Positions 1-6,035 of a stretch of DNA of 17,221 bases are shown piece after piece; positions within the stretch are counted from its first letter, which is position 1; the number at the start of each line of letters is the position of its first letter. This DNA comes from Nitrososphaeraceae archaeon. GTDB taxonomy: Archaea; Thermoproteota; Nitrososphaeria; Nitrososphaerales; Nitrosopumilaceae. The position numbers and the translations under genes are program-made. The notes beneath the pieces are model-generated. The model worked only from the letters and a program-made list of their open reading frames with translations, was not told where the DNA came from and searched no databases. The stretch lies in contig JAICHE010000006.1 in NCBI GenBank assembly GCA_025922755.1, forward strand, positions 1-17,221. Direction: 5' to 3'.

Positions 1-2
1 AT

Positions 3-203
3 GAGCATCTTGCCGATATGCTTGTGTTACCGGCAAGTCTTGCAAATGGAATGACAGTTTTCCAAGTGGATAAAATTTCAAAACATCTAGAGACGAATCT
101 CTTTGTTGCCTCAAAAATCACTGGTTGTAAATATGGGATTGGGAAATTACACGCTGGTTTTGAAGTTAGAATTGAAGGGGTTTCATACCCCAGCATCAAG
201 TAA
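3..203 (+). CDS. rtcA: RNA 3'-terminal phosphate cyclase, C-terminal fragment
   Basis: This is the 3' end of a gene entering from the left edge. The frame is open from base 3 and stops with TAA at 201-203. The first visible residues, EHLADMLVLPASLANG, match the conserved C-terminal EHLADQ-L-LP-ALA segment of RtcA, and the end (FEVRIEGVSYPSI) matches the final beta strands of the family. RtcA uses ATP to convert RNA 3'-phosphates to 2',3'-cyclic phosphates through an enzyme-AMP intermediate. The catalytic His lies in the C-terminal part of the family, and the His in EHLAD is the obvious candidate here. The gene converges with the CopD-like gene on the opposite strand, and the two coding regions overlap by about 21 nt. 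An internal ATG at 18 is not the start, because the homology continues upstream of it. Confidence 0.85.
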   Translation, partial: EHLADMLVLPASLANGMTVFQVDKISKHLETNLFVASKITGCKYGIGKLHAGFEVRIEGVSYPSIK

Positions 204-677
204 GGCTGCAAAGAATAGAATTGCAACGGACAGTACAACTGTGATCTCGCCTAAAATTATGATTTTTTTCCTTAATTTTTGAATTTGTTGGAGTGGCATT
301 TGTTTAGACATGACCTGTTCTTCTACATCTTTACGAATTACACGAACATGGACAGCATAGGTTATGATTAAAGAGATTACTAAAATAATTTTAATTGTGA
401 GAAAAGTTCCATAGCTTGTTGCTAAAAGCAAATCAGGTTTACTCAAAAGTAAATGAGAATTGTATAATCCAGTACCCATCAGAATAATCAATGAGGGAAC
501 AGCAATTTTGTTGAATCTTTTACCAACTCTAATCATTATTTGAATTCTTTCTTCAACTGAAGTTGCCATTGTTTTTAGTATTGGTGAAAATACTATTCCA
601 ATGAAAAGAGAACCCCCTACCCAAATTGCAGCAGCTACAAGATGAATCCATGTAAGAATAGCTTGTTCTATAGCCAC
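183..677 (-). CDS. CopD-like multi-pass membrane protein
   Basis: A 164-residue integral membrane protein with about four hydrophobic helices (roughly residues 8-30, 58-75, 85-110 and 138-160). The N-terminal WIHLVAAAIWVGGSLF pattern, with a helix-borne His and the WVGG turn, is typical of CopD/PcoD-domain proteins, which are linked to copper handling. Whether this one carries copper cannot be told from sequence, but ammonia-oxidising archaea depend heavily on copper enzymes. The start is GTG at 677; no ATG gives the full first helix. A TATA-like AATATTT lies near 699-705. The coding region converges on and overlaps the end of rtcA. A generic four-helix membrane protein remains possible. Confidence 0.75.
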   Translation of the reverse strand: MAIEQAILTWIHLVAAAIWVGGSLFIGIVFSPILKTMATSVEERIQIMIRVGKRFNKIAVPSLIILMGTGLYNSHLLLSKPDLLLATSYGTFLTIKIILVISLIITYAVHVRVIRKDVEEQVMSKQMPLQQIQKLRKKIIILGEITVVLSVAILFFAALLDAGV

Positions 678-759
678 AAGAAATTTTAGATTGAATCAAA
701 TATTATGTATTTGGATCTTAACAACCTTTTTTAGTTGATTAGAATGTGCTTACATTGGT

Positions 760-1254
760 TTGGCACTTCAAAGTAAACTTGTGGTATATGCTGCAATTGC
801 GTCTATGTTGGCTTTAATGGGTGGAATTATTTGGTATGCTAGTCTTGATAATCCCGAATTAGAACAAGTAGAGATTGAGTTGACAGATGTAGAAGTTATC
901 AATGTAAACAAAGTAGAAAATACTGCAAAATTGGCAGTTACATTTCTAGTAAAAAATCCAAGTGAAAAAACATTTACAGTTTCTTTGATAGGTTATCAGC
1001 TATATGCAAATGGAGAATTATTAGGATCTGGGCAATATTCAACAGCTGACATTGCAATGCCAGGTAGAGCTATTTTTAGTACCGGTGCAGAAATTCCATT
1101 GAAAAATACATTTGAATTAAACAAATCCGAAGTTAGTAATGAGATTTATCAAGCAGTTATAGATGATGTCGTTTCCAGTTTCCGAGCTGAAGGTACCATC
1201 ACAACTGAAAGTGCTTGGAGCACAATTGAAAAGGAATTTGATTCTTCAATATAG
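760..1254 (+). CDS. Membrane-anchored LEA14/WHy-like protein
   Basis: A 164-residue protein with one N-terminal hydrophobic helix (about residues 7-27), probably a signal anchor, and an extracytoplasmic beta-rich domain. The stretch LAVTFLVKNPSEKTFTVSLIGYQLYANGELLGSG is the pattern of LEA14/WHy (water stress and hypersensitive response) domains: a strand, an 'NP' turn, then a small-residue beta hairpin. The domain closes with EGTITTES. The best start is TTG at 760. The frame is closed upstream by a stop at 736, and the first ATG (805) would cut into the membrane helix. It resembles the exported protein at 6640 in size and layout. The family's role in archaea is not established; a stress or surface role is inference. 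Confidence 0.7.
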   Translation: MALQSKLVVYAAIASMLALMGGIIWYASLDNPELEQVEIELTDVEVINVNKVENTAKLAVTFLVKNPSEKTFTVSLIGYQLYANGELLGSGQYSTADIAMPGRAIFSTGAEIPLKNTFELNKSEVSNEIYQAVIDDVVSSFRAEGTITTESAWSTIEKEFDSSI

Positions 1255-1261
1255 AAAAAAG

Positions 1262-1335
1262 TGGGCCGAGTGAGATTCGAACTCACGATCACCGCCGTGT
1301 CGAGGCGGTATCCTAACCAGCTAGACTACCGGCCC
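1262..1335 (-). tRNA. tRNA-Val (GAC), with C at position 33
   Basis: Read on the minus strand, the sequence folds into a full cloverleaf of 74 nt. The acceptor GGGCCGG pairs with UCGGCCC (one G-U pair), the anticodon stem CCGCC pairs with GGCGG, and the T stem GUGAG pairs with CUCAC with a standard UUCGAAU loop. The discriminator is A and CCA is not encoded. The anticodon loop is UCGACAC, so the anticodon is GAC (valine). A73 and the GGGCC acceptor also fit archaeal tRNA-Val. Position 33, almost always U, is C here. The gene lies between the LEA14-like gene and bluB and is transcribed opposite to both. Confidence 0.85.
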
Positions 1336-1401
1336 AATGAAAAACAAGACTAGTTGCAGACATTATTAACGTTTAACAAATGAAAGATAGAATATCAAAA
1401 G

Positions 1402-2112
1402 ATGACTGAAAAATTCACGGATGAGGAAAAAAAAGGCCTTTACAAGGCAATTCATTCTAGAAGAGATGTACGATCTCACTTTACAACTAAGGCTATTGAA
1501 GATGAGGTTTTATCTAGAATCTTAAATGCTGCCCATCATGCACCTTCGGTTGGTTTTTCTCAACCGTGGAATTTTATTCTAGTTAAAGATACTCAAACCA
1601 AAGCTAAGATTAAGAAGTCTTTTGAAGAAGAAAAGGAAAAATCTTCTCAATTAATTGAAGAGCCTAAAAAATCAAAATATCTCTCCTTTAAACTAGAAGG
1701 AATTTTAGAATCTCCGGTAAATCTTTGTGTTACATATGACCCATCAAAATTTGGCCCATTTGTAATAGGGAGATCAAGTATTCCTGAAGCGGGTTTGTAT
1801 AGTGTTTGTTGTGCCATTCAAAATCTTTGGCTTGCAGCTAGAAGTGAAGGAGTAGGAGTTGGTTGGGTAAGTATACTTTCAAATGAAGTTTTAAAAGAAG
1901 TTCTGAATTTACCAAATCATGTTGTTCCCGTTGCCTATTTGTGTTTAGGATATGTAGATGAATTTGCATCAAAACCAGATCTAGAAACTGCCGGTTGGCT
2001 TCCAAGACTTGGATTGGAGGATGTGATTTATTATGAAAAATGGGAAGACAAAAGAAATTCAAATTGGAAAAATATTCAAAACATAATCAAAACCAATCTT
2101 GATTACGCTTAA
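1402..2112 (+). CDS. bluB: 5,6-dimethylbenzimidazole synthase (BluB)
   Basis: A 236-residue nitroreductase-fold enzyme that oxidatively fragments reduced FMN to 5,6-dimethylbenzimidazole, the lower ligand of cobalamin. Family-specific motifs are clear: SRRDVRSHF at residues 19-27, AAHHAPSVGFSQPWNFIL at 43-60, NLCVTYD at 107-113 and GVGVGWVSI at 150-158. The catalytic Asp and Ser described for Sinorhizobium BluB (Asp32, Ser167) correspond to Asp22 and Ser157 here, with the same 135-residue spacing. This supports BluB over a general nitroreductase. The start is ATG at 1402. A TATA-like TTTAACAAA lies at 1372-1380, so the message is probably leaderless. No cobalamin riboswitch is visible. cobJ is in the same window but is not adjacent. 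Confidence 0.92.
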   Translation: MTEKFTDEEKKGLYKAIHSRRDVRSHFTTKAIEDEVLSRILNAAHHAPSVGFSQPWNFILVKDTQTKAKIKKSFEEEKEKSSQLIEEPKKSKYLSFKLEGILESPVNLCVTYDPSKFGPFVIGRSSIPEAGLYSVCCAIQNLWLAARSEGVGVGWVSILSNEVLKEVLNLPNHVVPVAYLCLGYVDEFASKPDLETAGWLPRLGLEDVIYYEKWEDKRNSNWKNIQNIIKTNLDYA

Positions 2113-2136
2113 ATAATTACAAGTATTTTTTTTGCT

Positions 2137-2229
2137 GGGCTTGTGGCGCAGAGTCAAAAAGACGCGAAACATGGATAGCGCGGTAGCCTCCTAAGTTACA
2201 GGTCGAGGGATCGAAGCCCTCCAAGCCCG
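2137..2229 (+). tRNA. tRNA-Arg (CCU) with a probable D-loop intron
   Basis: The acceptor GGGCUUG (2137-2143) pairs with CAAGCCC (2222-2228), followed by discriminator G at 2229. The D stem is GCGC (2146-2149) with GCGC (2178-2181). The anticodon stem GUAGC (2183-2187) pairs with GUUAC (2195-2199), and loop CUCCUAA gives anticodon CCU at 2190-2192. The T stem is GAGGG (2205-2209) with CCCUC. The D loop is 28 nt (2150-2177) instead of the usual 8-11, so about 18-20 nt are extra, most simply an archaeal non-canonical intron. The T loop is AUCGAAG, with A instead of U at position 54. CCA is not encoded. A T-rich stretch follows directly. Confidence 0.85.
2152..2171 (+). other. Probable tRNA intron in the D loop (limits approximate)
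   Basis: These roughly 20 nt interrupt the D loop of tRNA-Arg(CCU). Removing them leaves AG-UGGAUA, an ordinary D loop closed by GCGC/GCGC. A relaxed bulge-helix-bulge can be drawn: G2153-U2154-C2155 pairs with G2174-A2175-U2176, with short bulges on each side. The helix is only three pairs, and GUC can also pair with GAC at 2161-2163, so the exact splice sites are not fixed by sequence alone. Confidence 0.45.
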
Positions 2230-2242
2230 TCTTTATTTTGTA
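2230..2242 (+). terminator. T-rich terminator after tRNA-Arg
   Basis: The run TCTTTATTTTGT directly follows the tRNA 3' end. Archaeal polymerases terminate at such T-rich tracts without needing a hairpin. No stem is present. Confidence 0.4.
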
Positions 2243-2257
2243 AAAAATTTATCGAGA

Positions 2258-2265
2258 TTTAAATA
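2258..2265 (+). promoter_or_regulatory. TATA box of the flavin reductase gene
   Basis: TTTAAATA is centred about 25.5 nt upstream of the ATG at 2287. This places the expected transcription start at the start codon (leaderless mRNA). Confidence 0.6.
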
Positions 2266-2286
2266 CAAAAAGGAATGGTGTAGGCT

Positions 2287-2814
2287 ATGAAAGTTGTAAT
2301 TATTTCTGCAAGTCCTAGAAAAAATGGTAATACACACCTAGCTATGAATTATGTTTTTGAATATGTTAAATCCAAAAATGTTGATGTAAATCTCCTTAAC
2401 TTGTCTGAGGAAAAAATTGAATGCTATAGAGGTCCTGAAGAAGAATATAATGATATAACAAAAAATGCAGCAAATGACGTTATGGATGCAGATGTTTGGC
2501 TAATTGGATCTCCTATTTACAATTCCTTTTTTAGTTCAGCCCTAAAAAATTTGTTCGAGTATGTAAATTATAAAAAAACTGAAGGTAAAGTGGCAGGAAT
2601 TGTCATTATGGCAGCAGGAAATATTGGATTTGTTGATGTTCAAACTATGATAACACAGTTATTATCGTATTATCGAGTGATTACCAATCCCAAGGCAGTA
2701 TTCTTAACTGTAGATTCTGTTTCGGAGAATTCTTTGACAGATGAATCTGCAAAAGAAAGACTTCGTGAAATGGTAGATGGAACTCTAAAAATAGCCTTTA
2801 GGATGAAAGAATAG
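2287..2814 (+). CDS. NADPH-dependent FMN reductase-like flavoprotein
   Basis: A 175-residue flavodoxin-fold protein. The N-terminal SASPRKNGNT (residues 7-16) is the FMN-phosphate-binding loop of the NADPH-dependent FMN reductase / iron-sulfur flavoprotein superfamily. GSPIYNSFFSSALKNLFE (about 76-93) is the second signature of that group, forming the flavin ring pocket. Its single Cys (residue 47) does not form the four-Cys cluster motif of true iron-sulfur flavoproteins, so a plain FMN-dependent NAD(P)H:acceptor reductase is more likely. The physiological acceptor cannot be predicted. The start is ATG at 2287, just downstream of a TATA box, and the gene looks monocistronic. Confidence 0.85.
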   Translation: MKVVIISASPRKNGNTHLAMNYVFEYVKSKNVDVNLLNLSEEKIECYRGPEEEYNDITKNAANDVMDADVWLIGSPIYNSFFSSALKNLFEYVNYKKTEGKVAGIVIMAAGNIGFVDVQTMITQLLSYYRVITNPKAVFLTVDSVSENSLTDESAKERLREMVDGTLKIAFRMKE

Positions 2815-3055
2815 AGTAATTATTTCGTATTGATTTCTATGTACTCATAAAATTCAAATACGCAATATTCTGAAAATTTTTCTTTTGTGTTGTAATAATT
2901 TTTCACAGATCAAAGAACTATACAATTGTATTGTTACTTCATTTTAGGAAAGGGACATCAAAAAGAAATCCATCAAAGAATTAGAGAATTGATGATAAAT
3001 TATCTAATAATTATTACTAAATTAAACAACATTTCTGAAAAAAAGGTGCAAAAGT

Positions 3056-3065
3056 CATATAATAA
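3056..3065 (+). promoter_or_regulatory. TATA box of the 39-residue Cys-rich gene
   Basis: CATATAATAA, core at about 3057-3064, is centred 25.5 nt upstream of ATG 3086. This favours that codon over the in-frame ATG at 3080. Confidence 0.5.
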
Positions 3066-3085
3066 TAAAATAAAGATCTATGTTA

Positions 3086-3205
3086 ATGAGCACAAATAAA
3101 GATCCAACCGAACTATGTTCTTGCAAGTGTCACTATGGAGGGGCTGTAAGTTGTCCAGGATGTAAAGACAAACATGGTATTTTTTGTTGCCATTGTAAAG
3201 ATTAA
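3086..3205 (+). CDS. 39-residue Cys-rich micro-protein, putative zinc binder
   Basis: A short reading frame, ATG at 3086 to TAA at 3203-3205. Eight of its 39 residues are Cys: 11, 13, 15, 23, 26, 34, 35 and 37. They occur as CSCKC, CPGC and CCHC, with a His at 16, 30 and 36. The density and pairing suggest a small metal-binding (zinc ribbon or metallothionein-like) protein. A TATA box at the right distance supports a real transcript. A start at ATG 3080 would add two residues. It converges with the coiled-coil gene, whose stop lies 2 nt away. I do not recognise a named family. Confidence 0.65.
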   Translation: MSTNKDPTELCSCKCHYGGAVSCPGCKDKHGIFCCHCKD

Positions 3206-3207
3206 AC

Positions 3208-3684
3208 TTATTTTTTTGATTTTGAGGCTAACATCTTAAGGTTGGCAAGCTCTGTCTTTAGGGATTCAATTTGAACCAGAGTTTGCAAATTGGAAATTTC
3301 TTGATTTAGTCGTTCAATTTCATCATCTTTTATTTTTACAGTTGCTTTAAGAGAGTTTAATTCCTCAGTAAGTTCTGTTTTGGCTTCTTTTATTTCGGTT
3401 TGACTTGCTTGTTTTCCATCTGCTGTATAGATTTGAGCAACCTGTCTGGAGTTAGTCAAGCTTTTTTTTTCATGAGCAGCTTGTGATGGATGATTGTGTG
3501 CATAATCAGCGCTCCTTTGAGCAATCCAGCAAATTCCTGTTAGGAACCAAGTTATTGGAACTGCCATGATAAAGACAAACTCAAGAATTGGAGCAAAATC
3601 AACCAAAACAGGCCATAGACCAGTTAATACTGCTGCAAAAACTCCTGTTACTACTGTAGCCAAATGGTTTCCCAAGTGTCCCAT
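3208..3684 (-). CDS. Two-helix membrane protein with C-terminal coiled coil
   Basis: A 158-residue protein of unknown function. The N-terminal part has two hydrophobic segments (about residues 8-28 and 33-55) forming a hairpin. Residues about 90-150 are rich in Lys, Glu and Leu with heptad-like spacing (KTELTEELNSLKATVKIKDDEIERLNQEISNL is the core of it) and should form a long cytoplasmic coiled coil. This layout suggests a membrane-tethered scaffold or oligomer. The start is ATG at 3684. An ATTATAAG TATA element on the minus strand (3708-3715) is about 27 nt upstream, so the mRNA is probably leaderless. No domain is recognised. Confidence 0.7.
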   Translation of the reverse strand: MGHLGNHLATVVTGVFAAVLTGLWPVLVDFAPILEFVFIMAVPITWFLTGICWIAQRSADYAHNHPSQAAHEKKSLTNSRQVAQIYTADGKQASQTEIKEAKTELTEELNSLKATVKIKDDEIERLNQEISNLQTLVQIESLKTELANLKMLASKSKK

Positions 3685-3768
3685 TAATTAGTCCAAAAAA
3701 TTCATTGCTTATAATAGTAATGCTTGGTATCAGGGAGGATTTTAATCAAAAAGAAAAAGGAGCCAAGT

Positions 3769-3993
3769 TTATTGGTCTTCTTCAGGAGCGGTTTTAGTCA
3801 TGTCAGATTGCAAGATCTGGATTTTATTTAGTAATTCATTTCGAAGGTCCCTTGCTACTCTTCTGACAGTTGGTCGAGGAACTCCAAGTTCATCTACTAC
3901 TTTTGTATAGATGTCTTGTTTGTCGGTAACTCCCTTGTCGAGATAAGAATTAATTGCTTCTTTAATGATCGTGCTCTGATTTGTACGATTCAA
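3769..3993 (-). CDS. Small helix-turn-helix protein
   Basis: A 74-residue protein. Residues about 22-56 (DKQDIYTKVVDELGVPRPTVRRVARDLRNELL) read as a helix-turn-helix: a short helix, the DELGVP turn, then a basic recognition helix beginning PTVRRVARDLR. The acidic tail is probably unstructured. The start is TTG at 3993; there is no in-frame ATG. A minus-strand TATA box (4015-4023) is centred 26 nt upstream, which supports a leaderless TTG start. It is probably a local transcription regulator. Targets are unknown; neighbouring genes are candidates only by proximity. Confidence 0.75.
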   Translation of the reverse strand: MNRTNQSTIIKEAINSYLDKGVTDKQDIYTKVVDELGVPRPTVRRVARDLRNELLNKIQILQSDMTKTAPEEDQ

Positions 3994-4014
3994 CGAATTT
4001 TTATTTTATTTGTT

Positions 4015-4023
4015 CTATATAAC
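4015..4023 (-). promoter_or_regulatory. TATA box of the small HTH gene
   Basis: GTTATATAG on the minus strand is centred 26 nt upstream of the TTG at 3993. It helps fix a non-ATG start. Confidence 0.6.
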
Positions 4024-4246
4024 ACTATAACTTTTCCAATTGACTTTTTTGAAATTTATCTGATTCCAGTTATTTACGACTTTAAAAAATTTCTTGGTTA
4101 AATTTTCTTAAAGTTAAAAACTATAATTTTATTAACGAATTGCGGATTAACATTTGAAAATTTTTCATTTTAAAATTATCATCTTTAATAATTTTTAAAA
4201 ATTTTTACGCAAAAGACTCTTATGGTAATACTGCAGAACTCGAATA

Positions 4247-4723
4247 TTGAGTAATATTATAATTGATACAAATTTTGGAAAAATTTCTTTTAAATTACTT
4301 CCAGAATTGGCTCCTGAAACAGTAAGAAATTTCGAAAAATTAGCAAGAGATGGATTCTATGATGGAACTCTTTTCCACAGGGTTATTCCAGGATTTATGA
4401 TTCAAGGAGGAGATCCTAATACAAAAAATGGAGATAAGAGTTCATGGGGCATGGGTGGACCTGGTTATAATGTAAAGGCAGAATTCAATTCTAGATCTCA
4501 TTTAAGGGGAATTGTTTCTATGGCAAGAGCACAAGATCCAGATAGTGCTGGTTCACAGTTTTTTATTGTAACAGCTGATTCTACATTTTTGGACCGACAA
4601 TACACTGTATTTGGAGAGGTGATAGAAGGAATGGATGTTGCAGATAAGATAGTTAATTTACAAAGAGACAGTAATGATTGTCCTTTGGAAGAGGCGAAAA
4701 TGCTTCGTGTAACAGTGGAATAG
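4247..4723 (+). CDS. Cyclophilin-type peptidyl-prolyl isomerase
   Basis: A 158-residue single-domain cyclophilin, the usual size for prokaryotic PpiB-type enzymes. It catalyses cis-trans isomerisation of Xaa-Pro bonds. FHRVIPGFMIQGGDP (residues 43-57) carries the catalytic Arg45 and the pocket residues Phe50 and Gln53. SMARAQDPDSAGSQFFI (91-107) is the second signature. The position of the eukaryotic active-site His126 is Tyr119, as in some prokaryotic cyclophilins. There is no signal peptide, so it is cytosolic. The start is TTG at 4247; the frame closes upstream at 4226 and no ATG exists. The stop is immediately followed by the ATG of the next gene, so the two are almost certainly co-transcribed. 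Confidence 0.93.
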   Translation: MSNIIIDTNFGKISFKLLPELAPETVRNFEKLARDGFYDGTLFHRVIPGFMIQGGDPNTKNGDKSSWGMGGPGYNVKAEFNSRSHLRGIVSMARAQDPDSAGSQFFIVTADSTFLDRQYTVFGEVIEGMDVADKIVNLQRDSNDCPLEEAKMLRVTVE

Positions 4724-5641
4724 ATGAATTATTCAATAATTGTGTTTTCAATAATTTTTTCAGTTTTAATTATACTTCCTTCAGCTAACGCCCAAATTTT
4801 TGATGACTCTAAACAAAGGTCAATTGAAGTTAAAATCAATTCTTTGGGCGAGGTTGAGGTAACACATGTAGTTGCAAAACAAAATGAACCTCATCAAATA
4901 ACTCTACTAGATGGTAAAAAAGAGAATCTAATTGTAATGGATGAAGATGAGGAAGAGATTCAATATGGAACTATTGGGGACAATGAAAGTTTGATGATAT
5001 TTCCATCAAAAAAAGATGTGATTGTAAAATACGATCTAATTGATGAATTGGTTATGAAAGATAGTCTATGGACGTTGGATTTTCTTTATCTGCAAAGTAC
5101 ATCATTTCTTCTGCCAGAAGAAGCAGATTTGATTTATGTTAATAATAAACCGGTTATGTTGGGTGATAAAAAAGGAATAATGTGTCATGGTTGTCAAATG
5201 ATTTTAGAGTATTCCTTAAAGGAACCAAAAATATCTGAAAAAATAAAGACTCTTGATGAAGAATTTTCATTTGAAATTAGAACTTTTGCTGAAGTTGATC
5301 AATTTGGATTAAACCAAGAACAAAATGGATTGAATTTTGAAATATTTGATGAAAACAAATTTGTCACTATTACAATCCCTGTAAATTTTTTGGCTCAACC
5401 ATATGAGGTATTTTTGGATGACGAAAAGATAATTTTTCATGATTATATCGAAAATGGAACTCATGTATGGGTAAATATGAGACCTGAAAGTTCAGGGACT
5501 GTTTCCATAACTGGAACAATAATACCAGATGTAAGTTCAACTTCACAGATAGATTATTTGCCTTTTTTGTATGTAGGGGCGATTATAGTTATTGGAATAA
5601 TTGTGGCTGTATTTTTAGCTAAACGTAAGAGTAAAAATTAA
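4724..5641 (+). CDS. Exported protein anchored by a C-terminal membrane helix, unknown function
   Basis: A 305-residue protein with a signal peptide (residues 1-23, ending ANA-Q), a beta-rich extracytoplasmic region, and a C-terminal helix (about 278-298) followed by the basic stop-transfer tail AKRKSKN. Cys154 and Cys157 form a CxxC (MCHGCQM) in the ectodomain, either a disulfide or a metal site. The segment at about 195-265 looks like an immunoglobulin-type fold (LAQPYEVFLDDEKIIF, then GTHVWVNMRPESSGTVSITG). The ATG directly abuts the stop codon of the cyclophilin gene, so it should be the second gene of that operon. Its stop overlaps the stop of the convergent 51-residue gene. I do not recognise a family. 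Confidence 0.75.
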   Translation: MNYSIIVFSIIFSVLIILPSANAQIFDDSKQRSIEVKINSLGEVEVTHVVAKQNEPHQITLLDGKKENLIVMDEDEEEIQYGTIGDNESLMIFPSKKDVIVKYDLIDELVMKDSLWTLDFLYLQSTSFLLPEEADLIYVNNKPVMLGDKKGIMCHGCQMILEYSLKEPKISEKIKTLDEEFSFEIRTFAEVDQFGLNQEQNGLNFEIFDENKFVTITIPVNFLAQPYEVFLDDEKIIFHDYIENGTHVWVNMRPESSGTVSITGTIIPDVSSTSQIDYLPFLYVGAIIVIGIIVAVFLAKRKSKN

Positions 5642-5793
5642 TCTCCACTTGAACCACATGAACAAAATCCGTATTCATCAATTCTAATATTACAAACCGG
5701 GCATTTTTCTCCATATTCTACTTCCCAAGGCTCTTTCCCATACAGTTTAAAATGATCATCTATTTCAAGTGGGATTTCTCGTTTTTTACCCAA
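5638..5793 (-). CDS. 51-residue zinc-ribbon-like micro-protein
   Basis: A short minus-strand frame from TTG at 5793 to TAA at 5638. The translated C-terminal half is YGEKCPVCNIRIDEYGFCSC, with Cys31, Cys34, Cys44 and Cys46 placed as for one small zinc site (CxxC and CxC). The N-terminal half is charged (GKKREIPLEIDDHF). The frame is closed by a TAG seven bases upstream of the TTG, so no longer form is possible. The start lies about 26 nt from the centre of a palindromic TATA box shared with the divergent gene at 5844. It overlaps the stop of the exported-protein gene by 4 nt. Function unknown; the coherent Cys pattern and promoter argue that it is real. Confidence 0.7.
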   Translation of the reverse strand: MGKKREIPLEIDDHFKLYGKEPWEVEYGEKCPVCNIRIDEYGFCSCGSSGD

Positions 5794-5810
5794 TAATTTC
5801 TATAGGTGTA

Positions 5811-5829
5811 ACAACTATACATAGATTGT
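5811..5829. promoter_or_regulatory. Single palindromic TATA box for two divergent genes
   Basis: CTATACATAG (5815-5824) is a near-perfect palindrome flanked by ACAA (5811-5814) and TTGT (5826-5829). Its centre is about 24.5 nt from the plus-strand ATG (5844) and about 26.5 nt from the minus-strand TTG (5793). Both distances fit leaderless archaeal transcripts. No second TATA-like element is seen for either gene. Confidence 0.6.
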
Positions 5830-5843
5830 CGGAAATTGATAAT

Positions 5844-6035
5844 ATGAAAATTGAATGTGGATGTCATTGTATTAAATGTGGAAGTACAAAACTAGAATCA
5901 AATCAAGTAGGACCAATTGAAGAAGATGGATATTTTGACATGCATCATACATGCAATAATTGTAAAACCCATTTTGATCATTTAGAAGGTGAAATTTTTG
6001 ATTCTTGTGAAAAATGTAACTATATGATTAGTTGA
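5844..6035 (+). CDS. 63-residue Cys/His-rich zinc-binding micro-protein
   Basis: The likely start is ATG at 5844, not the earlier in-frame ATG at 5769, because the TATA box lies 24.5 nt upstream of 5844 and the upstream extension overlaps the divergent gene. The protein has eight Cys: 5, 7, 9 and 12 (CGCHCIKC), 37 and 40 (CNNC), 55 and 58 (CEKC). His8, His34 and His35 are also present, enough for two zinc sites. No extra domain is present. The 3' end overlaps the stop of the convergent gene by 8 nt. Candidate roles are an RNA/DNA-binding accessory or a metal chaperone, but nothing decides between them. Confidence 0.7.
   Translation: MKIECGCHCIKCGSTKLESNQVGPIEEDGYFDMHHTCNNCKTHFDHLEGEIFDSCEKCNYMIS

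Noticed and set aside
2820..2906. 28-codon minus-strand frame starting at GTG after the flavin reductase gene
   Set aside because: It is short, has no clear TATA at the right distance and shows no motif. Composition is as expected for AT-rich intergenic DNA.
2989..3038. Possible C/D-box guide RNA (UGAUGA at 2990-2995, CUGA at 3035-3038)
   Set aside because: No convincing internal C'/D' boxes and no terminal stem. These short boxes are expected by chance in this composition.
3916..4101. Plus-strand frame opposite the small HTH gene
   Set aside because: It overlaps a better-supported minus-strand gene with a fitting promoter. The hydrophobic product looks like an antisense shadow.
4190..4203. 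Palindrome AATTTTTAAAAATT upstream of the cyclophilin gene
   Set aside because: Pure A/T palindromes are common in such DNA, and this one is too far from the start to be the TATA box.
5769..5843. Upstream extension of the 63-residue zinc protein
   Set aside because: It runs through the shared TATA box and overlaps the divergent gene. Promoter spacing supports ATG 5844.
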